NCBI RefSeq assembly: GCF_026162625.1
Contig: NZ_JAOTBD010000008.1
Span: 62,001 to 126,000 of the forward strand
Direction: 5' to 3'
Length of the DNA: 64,000 nucleotides
From: Paracoccus beibuensis
GTDB taxonomy: Bacteria; Pseudomonadota; Alphaproteobacteria; Rhodobacterales; Rhodobacteraceae
The notes under the pieces were generated by a model that saw only the letters and a list, made by a program, of their open reading frames with translations, did not search any database and was not told the DNA's origin. Below are positions 55,605 through 64,000 of this stretch, piece after piece (position 1 is the stretch's first letter; each line of letters starts with the position of its first letter). The position numbers and the translations under genes were made by a program.

Positions 55605-56561
55605 ATGAGCTTTCGCACGCAGCCCCTTCCCCCAGCCCGTCTCAACCGCTGCCAGCTTTTCGGGCCAGGCTCCCGCCCGGCGCTGTTCGCGAAGATGGCC
55701 GCATCGGCCGCCGACGTGATCAACCTCGACCTCGAGGATTCGGTCGCCCCCGCCGACAAGGCGCAGGCGCGCGGCAACATCATCCGTGCCATCGACGACG
55801 TCGACTGGGGCACCAGGACGCTGTCCGTTCGCATCAACGGGCTGGACACGCCGTTCTGGTACCGCGACGTCGTCGACCTGGTCGAGCAGGCCGGGGATCG
55901 CCTCGACCAGATCATGATCCCCAAGGCCGGCTGCGCCGCCGACATCTATGCCGTCGATGCCTTGGTCAGCGCCATCGAAAGCGCGATGGGCCGCACCAGG
56001 CGCCTCGCATTCGAGGTCATCATCGAAAGCGCGGCCGGCGTCTGCCACGTCGAAGAAATCGCCGCATCCTCTGACCGGATGCAGGCAATCAGCCTCGGCG
56101 CGGCGGACTTTGCCGCCTCCATGGGCATGGCCACGACCGGCATCGGCGGGACGCAGGAAAACTACTACATGCTCCGCGAGGGCCAGAAATACTGGCCTGA
56201 TCCCTGGCACTGGGCGCAGACCGCCATCGTGGCCGCCTGCCGCACGCACGGCCTGCTGCCCGTCGACGGTCCCTTCGGCGACTTCAGCGACACCGCAGGC
56301 TTCATCGCACAGGCCCGCCGTTCGGCCACGCTCGGCATGGTCGGCAAGTGGGCCATCCACCCCAGCCAGATCGCCCTGGCCAACCAAGTGTTTTCTCCCG
56401 ACGAAGCCGCCGTCACCGAAGCCCGAGAGATCCTGAGCGCCATGGAGAAGGCCAAGGCCGAGGGTGCCGGCGCGACCGTCTACAAGGGCCGCCTCGTCGA
56501 CATCGCGTCGATCAAGCAGGCCGAGGTCATCGTCCGCCAGGCGGAACTGATCTCCGGCTAG
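55605..56561 (+). CDS. mcl1: L-malyl-CoA / beta-methylmalyl-CoA lyase
   Basis: The 318-residue CitE-like enzyme cleaves L-malyl-CoA to acetyl-CoA and glyoxylate, and beta-methylmalyl-CoA to propionyl-CoA and glyoxylate, in the ethylmalonyl-CoA pathway. It contains RCQLFGPGSRPALFAKMAAS, ADVINLDLEDSVAP with metal ligands, INGLDTPFWYRDVVDLVEQA, IESAAGVCHVEEIAASS and GMVGKWAIHPSQIALA. The sequence is very close to Rhodobacter sphaeroides Mcl1 as I remember it. The pathway lets the cell grow on acetate without isocitrate lyase. The upstream AT-rich region around 55525-55565 may hold its promoter. Confidence 0.95.
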   Translation: MSFRTQPLPPARLNRCQLFGPGSRPALFAKMAASAADVINLDLEDSVAPADKAQARGNIIRAIDDVDWGTRTLSVRINGLDTPFWYRDVVDLVEQAGDRLDQIMIPKAGCAADIYAVDALVSAIESAMGRTRRLAFEVIIESAAGVCHVEEIAASSDRMQAISLGAADFAASMGMATTGIGGTQENYYMLREGQKYWPDPWHWAQTAIVAACRTHGLLPVDGPFGDFSDTAGFIAQARRSATLGMVGKWAIHPSQIALANQVFSPDEAAVTEAREILSAMEKAKAEGAGATVYKGRLVDIASIKQAEVIVRQAELISG

Positions 56562-56935
56562 GCGCGGCGCCATCGCCCGGCGCTTCGCACTTGCGAATGC
56601 TTCCACCTGCCATGCACCAGGCCCTACCCGCCAGCCACGGCCACCTCTCTCGTCTCTGCGCTGGCCTATGTCCTATGGCCCAAGGCTGCGCCCGTCTTCC
56701 CGACAGCGTACCCGCCGTGCCCATGCTGCGGCTTCGCCTGAGGACTGTGCCGAACCACTGCACTCGGCGCCCTCGGTGCGGCTTGTGGTGGCGGCAGGAC
56801 TGGACAAGTTGCAAGGAATTTTGGCTGCGGCCAGCATTCCCCCAGATGCCAGGAGGCCGTGCCCGCGCGGCGGCTTGTCGGCTCCCGAGCGGAATCGCTG
56901 TTGCTGCCGAGCCTTCTCTCGACCGCGAAAAATAA
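56562..56935. other. Intergenic stretch without recognisable gene
   Basis: About 370 bp between mcl1 and the TIGR02186 gene hold no convincing gene. Open frames on either strand have no ribosome site or family-like motif. Base use is less regular than in neighbouring genes. A 14-bp palindrome TTCGCACTTGCGAA lies near 56585-56598. Confidence 0.55.
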
Positions 56936-56951
56936 CGGAAAAGTCTTTCCG
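56936..56951 (-). terminator. Intrinsic terminator of the TauE/SafE-TIGR02186 operon
   Basis: CGGAAA (56936-56941) and TTTCCG (56946-56951) form a 6-bp stem. On the minus strand the stem is followed by TTATTTTTCG, a good T-run. It lies 9 bp after the stop of the TIGR02186 gene. Confidence 0.72.
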
Positions 56952-56959
56952 GCTGCGTC

Positions 56960-57847
56960 TCAGGCGCGGCGCAGTTTGCGGAAGCCGGCCGAGGCGCCCC
57001 AGCCTGCCGCCACGGCAACCGCCAGCGACATCACGCCGTAGAGGAACGGCTGATCGAACGCGAGGCGATAGAGCCAGCGTTCCAGCCCGACCTTCCGGAC
57101 CTCGATGGCGGCGCGATAGGCGTCGATGACCTGGCCGTCCCGCAGAAGGAAGATGCGCGTCTTGTAGTCGCCCTCGACCAGGTTTGCGGGCAGCCGGATG
57201 TCAGTGCGGAACAGCGTGTCCTCGACCAGCGTCACGGCGCCTTCCTCCAGCCGATAGTGGCCGTTCTGCTGGCGGATGCGGATCAACGCTTCGGTGAAGG
57301 GAACACTGTCTACCACGTCCGGCGCGCCCGCGAAGGCGCGCAAAGCAAGGGGAAGGGAAATGCGATAACGGTTGTCCCAGTCCGGCGACAGGATCTGGTC
57401 CAGCGGACCGGTCGTGGCGACGGCGTAGTAGCTGGGGGCGGCCCCGACCTCGACGCGGTCGGCGTTGATCCAGATGCCGGCCCGACGCTCCTTGCGCCAG
57501 ATCGTCAGCGGCTCGGACGGAGCCTCGATGGTGACGATCACGTCCAATGGTCGATCGGGGATCGGCGCCTCGCGCTTGATCGCGCCATAGATCAGGATGT
57601 CCGACCCGTCGAAGCTGGTGGTGATCGCCACCGAACTGTCCGACAGGCCCGCGACGACCTGTTCGGGCGGGGCCGAGGCGTTTTCCGGCACCGCAGCTCG
57701 CGGGCGGCCGGGGTCGGGAAACAGCGGATAGGGCTCGGGCGCGGCCAGCGGCGGCAGAAGCCCGGCCTCGGGGTTCTGGGGCATGGTGGACTGCGCCAGC
57801 GCGTCCACCGGGCAGAAGATCGCGACGCAGAACAGCAGCGCCCGCAT
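56960..57847 (-). CDS. TIGR02186 family membrane-anchored protein
   Basis: The 295-residue product has a signal peptide (MRALLFCVAIFCPVDALA), a Pro-rich linker, a beta-rich periplasmic domain (SVAITTSFDGSDILIYGAIK; DVIVTIEAPSEPLTIWRKER; GDYKTRIFLLRDGQVIDAYR) and one C-terminal membrane helix (FLYGVMSLAVAVAAGWGASA). This is the TIGR02186 layout, a family of unknown role commonly paired with TauE/SafE permeases. Its ATG shares one base with the permease stop (TGATG), so the two are coupled. Confidence 0.88.
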   Translation of the reverse strand: MRALLFCVAIFCPVDALAQSTMPQNPEAGLLPPLAAPEPYPLFPDPGRPRAAVPENASAPPEQVVAGLSDSSVAITTSFDGSDILIYGAIKREAPIPDRPLDVIVTIEAPSEPLTIWRKERRAGIWINADRVEVGAAPSYYAVATTGPLDQILSPDWDNRYRISLPLALRAFAGAPDVVDSVPFTEALIRIRQQNGHYRLEEGAVTLVEDTLFRTDIRLPANLVEGDYKTRIFLLRDGQVIDAYRAAIEVRKVGLERWLYRLAFDQPFLYGVMSLAVAVAAGWGASAGFRKLRRA

Positions 57848-58761
57848 CAGCCGTTCCTCGACGCGATAGAGTAGAGGTCCTCGGGCCGCAGGAACAGGTC
57901 CAGCGCCAGCTTGCCGCAGACCGCCAGCACCAGAAGCGCCAGAAGGATGCGCAGCTGTTCGGCCCGCAGCCGCGCGCCCAGCGTCGTGCCGACCTGCGCG
58001 CCCAGGACACCGCCGACGATCAGCAGGATCGCCAGCATCACGTCGACCGTGTTGTAGCTGACGGCATGCATCAGTGTGGTGAAGGCCGTCACGAAGGTGA
58101 TCTGGAACAGCGAGGTTCCCACGACGACTTTGGTCGGCATGCCCAGCAGATAGATCATCGCCGGCACCATGATGAAGCCCCCGCCGACCCCCATGATCGC
58201 CGCCAGCACGCCCACCGCGACACCCACCAGCAGCGGCGGGATGACGCTGATGTAAAGGCCCGAGACGCGGAACTTGACCTTCAGCGGCAGCCGGTGCGCC
58301 CAGCTGTGCTGGTGGGACCGCCGCCGCGTCGCAGCCTTGCGCGACCGCATCAGCGCCCTGACGCTTTCCTGCAGCATCATCGCGCCGATCAGTCCAAGGA
58401 ACACGACATAGCAAAGCTGCACCACAAGCTCGACCTGGCCGATGCTCTGCAGCAGGTTGAAGACGATGATGCCGAAGCCGCTTCCGACAAGGCCCCCCGC
58501 CAGCAGGACGCCCCCCATGCGGAAATCGACCGTGCGGCGCTTCATGTGCGCCAGGACGCCCGACACCGACGACGCGACGACCTGGTTCGCGCCGGTGGCG
58601 ACCGCGATGGCGGGCGGGATGCCGATGAAGAACAGAAGCGGCGTGATCAGGAAGCCGCCGCCGACGCCGAAAAGGCCGCTCATGACGCCGACGAGGCCGC
58701 CAAGCCCCATCAGGGTGAAGGCGTTGACCGAGACCTCGGCGATCGGAAGATAGATTTGCAT
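57847..58761 (-). CDS. TauE/SafE family sulfite exporter / anion permease (TSUP)
   Basis: The 304-residue inner-membrane protein has two repeat halves with GVMSGLFGVGGGFLITPLLF and GVLAAIMGVGGGFIMVPAMI, which are the family signature. About eight helices are visible, with a basic loop (RSRKAATRRRSHQHSW) in the middle. TSUP members export sulfite, sulfoacetate or related anions; the exact substrate is unknown here. The ATG at 58761 (MQIYLPIAEVSVNAFTLMGL) fits the family; an upstream start at 58881 has no support. The TIGR02186 gene follows at once. Confidence 0.93.
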   Translation of the reverse strand: MQIYLPIAEVSVNAFTLMGLGGLVGVMSGLFGVGGGFLITPLLFFIGIPPAIAVATGANQVVASSVSGVLAHMKRRTVDFRMGGVLLAGGLVGSGFGIIVFNLLQSIGQVELVVQLCYVVFLGLIGAMMLQESVRALMRSRKAATRRRSHQHSWAHRLPLKVKFRVSGLYISVIPPLLVGVAVGVLAAIMGVGGGFIMVPAMIYLLGMPTKVVVGTSLFQITFVTAFTTLMHAVSYNTVDVMLAILLIVGGVLGAQVGTTLGARLRAEQLRILLALLVLAVCGKLALDLFLRPEDLYSIASRNG

Positions 58762-58950
58762 CTCGGCGCGGCCCGTTTGGATGAAGGCAGCATGCAACGG
58801 CGGTCCCGTCGCGTCAAATCGCTTTGATTTGGGGCATCGGGCAGGAACGGGTTGAAGCGCAACCGGGGCGCCGCTAAGCAAGTCGGGTCACAACCGCGTG
58901 CACGGGCGGGATCCCGCCAAGGCCGCGGCAGCGATCCACAAGGGGGCACG

Positions 58951-59769
58951 ATGCGCATTCTCATCACCAATGACGACGGCATCAATGCACCCGGGCTGGA
59001 AGTCCTTCACGAAATCGCGACCGGCCTGGCCGGACCGGGTGGCGAGGTCTGGACCGTCGCCCCCGCGTTCGAGCAGTCGGGCGTCGCCCATTGCATCAGC
59101 TATTCGCACCCCACGATGATCGCCCGTCTGGCCGAACGCCGCTATGCCGCCGAGGGCAGCCCGGCCGACTGCGTGCTGGCCGCGCTTGGCGACCTGATGG
59201 GCGGGGCGCTGCCGGACCTGGTCCTTTCGGGAGTCAACCGCGGCAACAATTCCGGCGAGAACGCGATGTACTCAGGCACCATCGGCGGCGCGATGGAGGC
59301 GGCGCTTCAGGGCCTGCCGGCCATCGCCCTGTCGCAATACCTGGGGCCGCAGACGGCGGATCTGGCCGATCCGTTCGAAGGCGCACGCCGTCACGGGGCC
59401 ACCGTCATCCGGCAGCTGCTGGACCACGGCGACTGGACCTCGGACGCCGATTTCCGGCTGTTCTACAACGTCAACTTCCCGCCGCTGGCCGCCGCCGACA
59501 TGCGTGGCCTGCGCGTGGTCCCGCAGGGAAAGCGGCAAGGATCCCGCTTCGGGGTGGTGCCCTATACCGCGCCGAACGGGCGGCGCTTCATGTGGGTGTC
59601 CGGCGGCTCTCAGCAGGCGCCGGCGCGTGACGGGACCGACGTGGCGGCGAACCTCGACGGCTTCATCTCGGTCACGCCGATGCGGGCCGACCTGACCTGC
59701 CACGCCTCGCTGCGCGACCTTGCCGCGGCGCTGGATGACACCGACCTGACCGCCCGGGCCGCCGAATGA
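58951..59769 (+). CDS. surE: 5'/3'-nucleotidase SurE
   Basis: The 272-residue metal-dependent phosphatase acts on nucleoside monophosphates and survival factors. The N-terminal [15 protein letters not shown] carries the metal-binding Asp pair; [37 protein letters not shown] and [12 protein letters not shown] give the remaining ligands. It starts at the ATG at 58951 and overlaps pcm by 4 bp. The order surE-pcm-nlpD matches that of E. coli and other proteobacteria, except that rpoS is absent. Confidence 0.97.
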   Translation: MRILITNDDGINAPGLEVLHEIATGLAGPGGEVWTVAPAFEQSGVAHCISYSHPTMIARLAERRYAAEGSPADCVLAALGDLMGGALPDLVLSGVNRGNNSGENAMYSGTIGGAMEAALQGLPAIALSQYLGPQTADLADPFEGARRHGATVIRQLLDHGDWTSDADFRLFYNVNFPPLAAADMRGLRVVPQGKRQGSRFGVVPYTAPNGRRFMWVSGGSQQAPARDGTDVAANLDGFISVTPMRADLTCHASLRDLAAALDDTDLTARAAE

Positions 59770-60419
59770 CCGAGGACGAGGACAGCCCCGCCGAACGCAA
59801 GATGCGCTTCCTGTTCCAGCTGCGCTCGCGCGGCGTCACCGATCCGCGCGTGCTCGAGGCGATGGAGGGGATCGACCGCGGCCTCTTCGTGCGCGGCCAG
59901 TTCGCCGACCGCGCCTATGAGGACACGCCCCTGCCGATCCCCTGCGGCCAGACGATCAGCCAGCCGTCGGTCGTGGGGCTGATGACGCAGGCGCTGGATG
60001 TCGGCGCGCGCGACACCGTGCTAGAGGTCGGGACAGGCTCGGGCTACCAGGCGGCGATCCTGTCGGGGCTGTGCCGCCGGGTCTACACCGTCGACCGCCA
60101 CCGCCGCCTGGTCCAGGAGGCCGAGGCGATCTTTGCCGACCTCGGACTCTACAACATCATCGCCCAGGTGGCGGACGGCTCGCGCGGCCTGCCCGACCAG
60201 GCGCCGTTCGATCGCATCCTGGTGACCGCCGCGGCCGAGGACCCGCCCGGCCCCCTGTTGGCACAGCTGAAGATCGGCGGTATCATGGTCGTGCCTGTCG
60301 GGCAGTCGGACGCGGTGCAGACGCTGATCCGTGTGACCCGGACCGAGACCGGGTTCGATTACGATGAACTTCGGCAGGTGCGGTTCGTTCCGCTGGTCGA
60401 GGGGTTGGGCCAGACATGA
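59766..60419 (+). CDS. pcm: Protein-L-isoaspartate O-methyltransferase Pcm
   Basis: The 217-residue enzyme methylates isoaspartyl residues so damaged proteins can be repaired. Family parts are [20 protein letters not shown], the SAM-binding [40 protein letters not shown] and [20 protein letters not shown]. The length is usual. It overlaps surE by ATGA and precedes nlpD by 36 bp. Confidence 0.96.
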   Translation: MTEDEDSPAERKMRFLFQLRSRGVTDPRVLEAMEGIDRGLFVRGQFADRAYEDTPLPIPCGQTISQPSVVGLMTQALDVGARDTVLEVGTGSGYQAAILSGLCRRVYTVDRHRRLVQEAEAIFADLGLYNIIAQVADGSRGLPDQAPFDRILVTAAAEDPPGPLLAQLKIGGIMVVPVGQSDAVQTLIRVTRTETGFDYDELRQVRFVPLVEGLGQT

Positions 60420-60455
60420 CCCCCGGCCGACCAGAGGCAGGCTGAGGACAGGATC

Positions 60456-61568
60456 ATGAGTGCAGGATTTTCCGGAAAGGCTGTCGCATTGACAGCGGTG
60501 CTGGCCTTGGCCGGCTGTGGGGCGGACGGAGTCTTCGACCCCGACCTGCGCGGGCTGATCGGCGGCATGGACACGGCCGCCGCGGCGGCTTCGGCCGGAC
60601 CGCGGCCGCAGCCCGACAGCCGCGGGGTCATCACGTTTGCGTCCGGACAGGCGGCGGTGGCGCAGGCTGGCGATACGCCCGCCACGGTGGCCGCAAGGCT
60701 GGGGCTGCAACCCGCCGAGCTTGCAGCCCACAATGCGCTTCCGCCGGATGCGCTGCTGAGGCCGGGTGCCGTGCTTGTGCTGCCGCGACAAGTCGGCGGG
60801 GCGACGCGCGGCGCGACAGGCGGTGCCGTCGTCACCGACCCCTTCGCCGGCCAAGGCGCGGCGCAGGCCGGCGCGCCGGCCGCATCCCCGTCCCCTTCCG
60901 TCGATCCGCGCGAGCATGTCGTCGCCTCTGGCGAGACCGCCTGGTCGATTGCGCGGCGTCACGATGTGACCGTCCAGGACCTGGCCGCCTGGAACGGCCT
61001 GCCGGGCGACATGAGCCTGAGGGTGGGCCAGCGGCTGATCGTCCCGCAGCCGGGTCAGAGGCCGGACCGCCTGGCCACCACCGCACCCGGCGCCGGCAGC
61101 CCCACACCAGAGCCACCCTCGGCCGCCGAGCCCCTTCCCCAGGAGGACACTCCCGCCGCAGGCGCGGCCGCGCCAGAGGCGCCGCCCGCCGATCTGGGCG
61201 CCACCCGGACCGCCGCGTCAAGGGGTGGGCAGCTGCGGATGCCGGTCAACGGCGCCATCATCCGCCTCTACGAGAAGGGCGAGAACGACGGCATCGACAT
61301 CGCCGCCCCCAGCGGCACTGCGGTCAGCGCAGCGGGGTCGGGAACGGTGGCGGCGATCACCCGCGACACGGCCGGCACACCAATCATCGTCGTCCGTCAC
61401 GACGGCGACCTGATGACCGTCTATGCCGGTCTGGACGCCGTCAACGTGTCCAAGGGCGACAGCGTCGGGTCGGGCGACAGCCTGGGCACGGCGGGGGACG
61501 ACGGCTTCGTCCACTTCGAGGTCCGCCGCGGCTTCGAGAGCGTCGATCCGGAAAGCGTGCTGAACTGA
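60456..61568 (+). CDS. nlpD: NlpD-like LysM/M23 lipoprotein with degenerate catalytic site
   Basis: The 370-residue protein has a lipoprotein signal (ALTAVLALAGC, Cys about 22), two LysM units (AQAGDTPATVAARLGLQPAE; VASGETAWSIARRHDVTVQD with VGQRLIVPQ), a Pro/Ala-rich linker and a C-terminal M23 (LytM) domain from about residue 260. The LytM zinc ligands are not intact: the usual HxGxD reads NDGIDIAAP and the HxH-like pair is YAGLD then VHFEVRR. This is the pattern of NlpD/EnvC activators, which control amidases rather than cut peptidoglycan. The ATG at 60456 fits the signal. Confidence 0.93.
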   Translation: MSAGFSGKAVALTAVLALAGCGADGVFDPDLRGLIGGMDTAAAAASAGPRPQPDSRGVITFASGQAAVAQAGDTPATVAARLGLQPAELAAHNALPPDALLRPGAVLVLPRQVGGATRGATGGAVVTDPFAGQGAAQAGAPAASPSPSVDPREHVVASGETAWSIARRHDVTVQDLAAWNGLPGDMSLRVGQRLIVPQPGQRPDRLATTAPGAGSPTPEPPSAAEPLPQEDTPAAGAAAPEAPPADLGATRTAASRGGQLRMPVNGAIIRLYEKGENDGIDIAAPSGTAVSAAGSGTVAAITRDTAGTPIIVVRHDGDLMTVYAGLDAVNVSKGDSVGSGDSLGTAGDDGFVHFEVRRGFESVDPESVLN

Positions 61569-61584
61569 GGCACGCGTTCCGCGC

Positions 61585-62373
61585 TTAAAGACGGTCGTCC
61601 ATCGCAGTCGCGACTTCGCGGCGGATCACGGCGCGGATGTTGCTTGAAAAACGGGCACCCATCTCTCCCTGGAGTTCTTCCTGAATCATCTGGTTCAGGT
61701 GCTGCCGCAGGCTGCCCTGGTCCAGAAGCCGTCGAACCGCACGCTCTGCAGCCTCGTCCGGGCAGGGCTGCGGCGTGACCTTGCGGACGTCGGCCGCCGG
61801 TTGAGCGTCGGTGCAATCCGCTTGTGACGGCGCTGGGTCTGCCGCGGGTGCCGGTGCAGGGCTAGGCGCGGGGACAGCCGCGGATAGCGGTGCAGGCTCG
61901 GCCGCGGCTGCCGGTGCGCGGCGTGATGCAGCCTCGCGTTCGGCGGGCGACGGGATGCGCGGCGCCTGAAGCCTCCACAGGATCCACTGCCCCCATCCGG
62001 CTAGGACGCTGGCCAGCGTCAACCTGAGCGGCGCTTGAACCACCGCCCGTATCGGTTCCTCGAAGACCGGAGGGACGTGAGAGGCCGCCGGCCGGTACGG
62101 CACCAGTGGCGAGATCGGCGGAAGAACCTCGAACGCGACGGTCGTGCGGCCGAAATCCGCAAACGGTGCCTGGCCCGGTCCGAAACGCCGCGACAGGAAG
62201 CCCTCGGCATCCTCCTCGATCACGCCGGCCGGACCCGTGTCGATCAGGCGGCGGATGTCTTGAAGGGTGGCGTTGATCCGCGCCACCTCTGGCGCGGCGC
62301 GCGATGGGCCCGGAACCGGCTGAATGCGGGCAGCGGGGGCATCCAGCGGCGGTCTGCGGCGCGGCCTAGCCAT
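61585..62373 (-). CDS. Uncharacterised alphaproteobacterial protein with conserved helical end
   Basis: The 262-residue protein has an Arg/Pro-rich start, a short hydrophobic patch (LTLASVLAGWGQWILWRLQ, about 125-143) that might touch a membrane, a long Ala/Pro low-complexity stretch and a conserved-looking C-terminal helix (LNQMIQEELQGEMGARFSSN, then IRAVIRREVATAMDDRL). The last part resembles C-terminal segments of proteins encoded beside tolC in Rhodobacterales, from memory. No catalytic motif is seen. It follows tolC by 17 bp on the same strand. Confidence 0.65.
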   Translation of the reverse strand: MARPRRRPPLDAPAARIQPVPGPSRAAPEVARINATLQDIRRLIDTGPAGVIEEDAEGFLSRRFGPGQAPFADFGRTTVAFEVLPPISPLVPYRPAASHVPPVFEEPIRAVVQAPLRLTLASVLAGWGQWILWRLQAPRIPSPAEREAASRRAPAAAAEPAPLSAAVPAPSPAPAPAADPAPSQADCTDAQPAADVRKVTPQPCPDEAAERAVRRLLDQGSLRQHLNQMIQEELQGEMGARFSSNIRAVIRREVATAMDDRL

Positions 62374-62390
62374 GCCGCACCGCCCTGCCG

Positions 62391-63776
62391 TCAGTTGCGA
62401 CCGATGGCCCGAAGGACGCGGTCGAGGCTTTCGCCCTGCTTGCTGGTATAGGGCGCGCTGCGCACGGCCTTGTAGTATTGGGATGGGTCATAGGTCGGAA
62501 TTCCCAGGTTCAGGTTTTCTACCGTCAACAGACCCATAGCCGAGAGAAGTTGATAATGAGCTAACTGCAGGTTGGACTGCGCCGAAATCCGGTCCGCCCG
62601 CGCTTCCAGAAGCGACTGTTCGGCATCCAGCACGTCCAGCGTGGTGCGCGCGCCCAGCAGCGCCTCTTCGCGCACGCCCTCATAGGCCTGCTGCGCCGCG
62701 TCGACCTGTTCGTCCAGAGCAGTGATCTGGGCGCGCGCCACGTCGATATTCGCCCAGGCCTCGCCCACCGCCTGGTTGATCTGGCGCGACGTGTTCAGCA
62801 GCGACGCCCGCGCCTGGTCGCGCTGTGCCATCGCCCGGCGATGCGCCGCTGACAGGCGGCCCCCGGAATAGAGCGTCTGGCTGAGCTCAAGCCCCACCGA
62901 GGCCGTGTTCCGGTTGTCATAGTCGCCACCAATCGCCGTCCGGGGCGCCCGGTCGATGCCGATGCTGGCGGTGCCCGACAGCGTCGGGTTCCGCTCGGCC
63001 GCGGCGGCGGCCACCGAAATCTCGGCCGCGGCGGCCTGACGCTGCGACTGGAGGATCGCCGGATGGCTGCGCTGCGCGATCATCCGCGCCTCGTCGATCG
63101 CGGGCGGCAGGCTTGGCAGCGGCGGGGGTGCGCTCAGCGTTCCCGCCTGCCGACCGGTGATCGCCAGGTATGCCTCGCGCGCGATCTCCAGCTGGCCATT
63201 CGCGGCGGCCAGGGCTGCGCGGGTGGCGGCCAGCTGCGCGTCGGCCAGCGCGACGTCGGTCACGGTGATCTCGCCCACGTCGAAGCGGTCCTGCGCGGCC
63301 TGCCGCGTGCGGCCCAGCACCTCGACCGAGTTCTGCTGCAGCGCGACCTGTTCCAGCGCCTCGCGGATGCCGAAATAGGCCTGCGTGGCGGCCAGAAGGA
63401 TGTCCTGCTCGACGCCGACAAGGGCTTGGCGGGTCGCCAGAACCTGTTCCTTCGCGCCGTCGATCGCCAGCTGCGACCGGCCGAAATCGTAAAGCGTCAG
63501 CGACGCACCGATCGACATCGAGGTCGAGCGGATGGTATCGCCTCCCTCGCTGCGCTGCGCGCTGTGACGGGCGACCCATTCAACGACCGGGCGCAGGGTC
63601 GCCACGGATGCGGCCACGTCCTCGTCGGCTGCCCGCAGAACGGCGCGGTTCTGCTCGATCAGCGCCGAGTGGCGATAGGCGGCGACCATGGTGTCGGCCA
63701 GCGATTCGGCCCGCGCGGGCAGCGCCGCGGCAAGCGACAGAAGGGCCAGCCCGGCCAGGCGCGCCAGCCGGGTCAC
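62391..63776 (-). CDS. tolC: TolC family outer-membrane channel protein
   Basis: The 461-residue protein forms the outer-membrane tunnel of efflux pumps and type I secretion. It has a signal peptide ([20 protein letters not shown]), and the two coiled-coil repeats each with RxxLLxAxxxYL-like heptads ([40 protein letters not shown]), with [16 protein letters not shown] and [20 protein letters not shown] as strand-to-helix turns. The start GTG at 63776 overlaps the Pcm-like stop (GTGA), so the genes are coupled; an upstream in-frame GTG at 63845 would lie inside the Pcm-like gene. Confidence 0.95.
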   Translation of the reverse strand: MTRLARLAGLALLSLAAALPARAESLADTMVAAYRHSALIEQNRAVLRAADEDVAASVATLRPVVEWVARHSAQRSEGGDTIRSTSMSIGASLTLYDFGRSQLAIDGAKEQVLATRQALVGVEQDILLAATQAYFGIREALEQVALQQNSVEVLGRTRQAAQDRFDVGEITVTDVALADAQLAATRAALAAANGQLEIAREAYLAITGRQAGTLSAPPPLPSLPPAIDEARMIAQRSHPAILQSQRQAAAAEISVAAAAAERNPTLSGTASIGIDRAPRTAIGGDYDNRNTASVGLELSQTLYSGGRLSAAHRRAMAQRDQARASLLNTSRQINQAVGEAWANIDVARAQITALDEQVDAAQQAYEGVREEALLGARTTLDVLDAEQSLLEARADRISAQSNLQLAHYQLLSAMGLLTVENLNLGIPTYDPSQYYKAVRSAPYTSKQGESLDRVLRAIGRN

Positions 63777-64000
63777 AACGAGAACCCGCGTTCGCGCTCG
63801 AACCCCGGCAGCATCGGGGCGTGGGAGTTGAAAGCATAGCGCCACGTCATGTGCCCGCCCGAGCGGGTGCCGATCCGCGCCACGCCGAGCGAACCCTCGC
63901 GGAAGAGCGCCGCGATGCGGCCGCCTTCGCGCAACTGGTCGATGATGGCGGGCGGCACGTCCTCGACGGCGCCCTCGACCAGGATCACGTCGTAGGGACC
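63773..64000 (-). CDS. Pcm-family methyltransferase-like protein, N-terminus cut by window edge
   Basis: The visible 75 residues form the C-terminal third of a protein-L-isoaspartate methyltransferase-like domain: [40 protein letters not shown], then [20 protein letters not shown]. The first part corresponds to the [14 protein letters not shown] region of Pcm, but it reads VEGAVEDVP. It is a second Pcm-type gene in the window and is coupled to tolC by a 4-bp overlap. The start lies beyond base 64000. Confidence 0.85.
   Translation of the reverse strand, partial: GPYDVILVEGAVEDVPPAIIDQLREGGRIAALFREGSLGVARIGTRSGGHMTWRYAFNSHAPMLPGFERERGFSL

Overview
The window is about 64 kb of gene-dense, very high-GC bacterial chromosome. 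It looks like a Rhodobacteraceae alphaproteobacterium, most likely Paracoccus or a close relative. Support comes from a zeta-type (DUF1476) F1-ATPase inhibitor gene, the dusB-ntrB-ntrC and ntrY-ntrX blocks followed by trkA-trkH-hfq-hflX, an L-malyl-CoA lyase close to the Rhodobacter Mcl1 protein, a TelA/DUF2927 pair and a YjbH/YjbF pair. There is no rRNA, CRISPR array, phage or intact insertion sequence. One tRNA-Gly(TCC) is present. Species-level assignment is inference.

Layout. 0-5 kb: a polar amino-acid ABC ATPase cut by the left edge, purS and purC, the ATPase zeta subunit, a small exported protein, and a translationally coupled set of two PaaI-type thioesterases plus a MATE exporter. 5-12.7 kb: two MerR regulators, an acyl-CoA dehydrogenase, then a tightly overlapping GST-thiolase-cupin-FadB/FadJ block, forming a fatty-acid beta-oxidation locus. 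12.8-16 kb: TelA family protein, DUF2927 lipoprotein, PfkB sugar kinase. 16-28.3 kb (minus strand): hflX, hfq, trkH, trkA, ntrX, ntrY, ntrC, ntrB, dusB, covering RNA chaperone, K+ uptake and nitrogen signalling. 28.4-34.7 kb: L-serine dehydratase, an HWE-type sensor kinase, a COG3650 lipoprotein, yjbH-yjbF. 34.7-35.4 kb is the longest stretch without a gene. 35.4-39.4 kb: a tiny membrane protein with an acidic tail, znuB-znuC-zur with divergent znuA around a palindromic Zur-type operator, then hemP behind an inverted repeat typical of iron control. 39.4-47.8 kb: rluB with a repetitive basic tail, tadA, tRNA-Gly, pheT and pheS separated by an inserted plus-strand group (a three-repeat exported protein and two TM2 proteins). 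47.8-54.5 kb: Na+/alanine symporter, cytochrome P450, rpmI-rplT, pyruvate kinase, N-formylglutamate amidohydrolase-like protein. 54.5-64 kb: D-amino-acid aminotransferase-like protein, mcl1, a TauE/SafE permease with a TIGR02186 partner, surE-pcm-nlpD in the classical order, an unknown protein, tolC, and a second Pcm-family gene cut by the right edge.

Most genes are core metabolism and signalling. I did not find a convincing new defence or mobile system. The points most worth a second look are: an NtrC that lacks the sigma-54 contact motif and has altered Walker motifs; a dispersed G6/C6 palindrome in three intergenic regions; the small acidic-tailed membrane protein; the three-repeat exported protein beside duplicated TM2 genes that separate pheS from pheT; GST and cupin genes embedded in a beta-oxidation operon; a LytM domain lacking its zinc ligands; and several palindromic operators.
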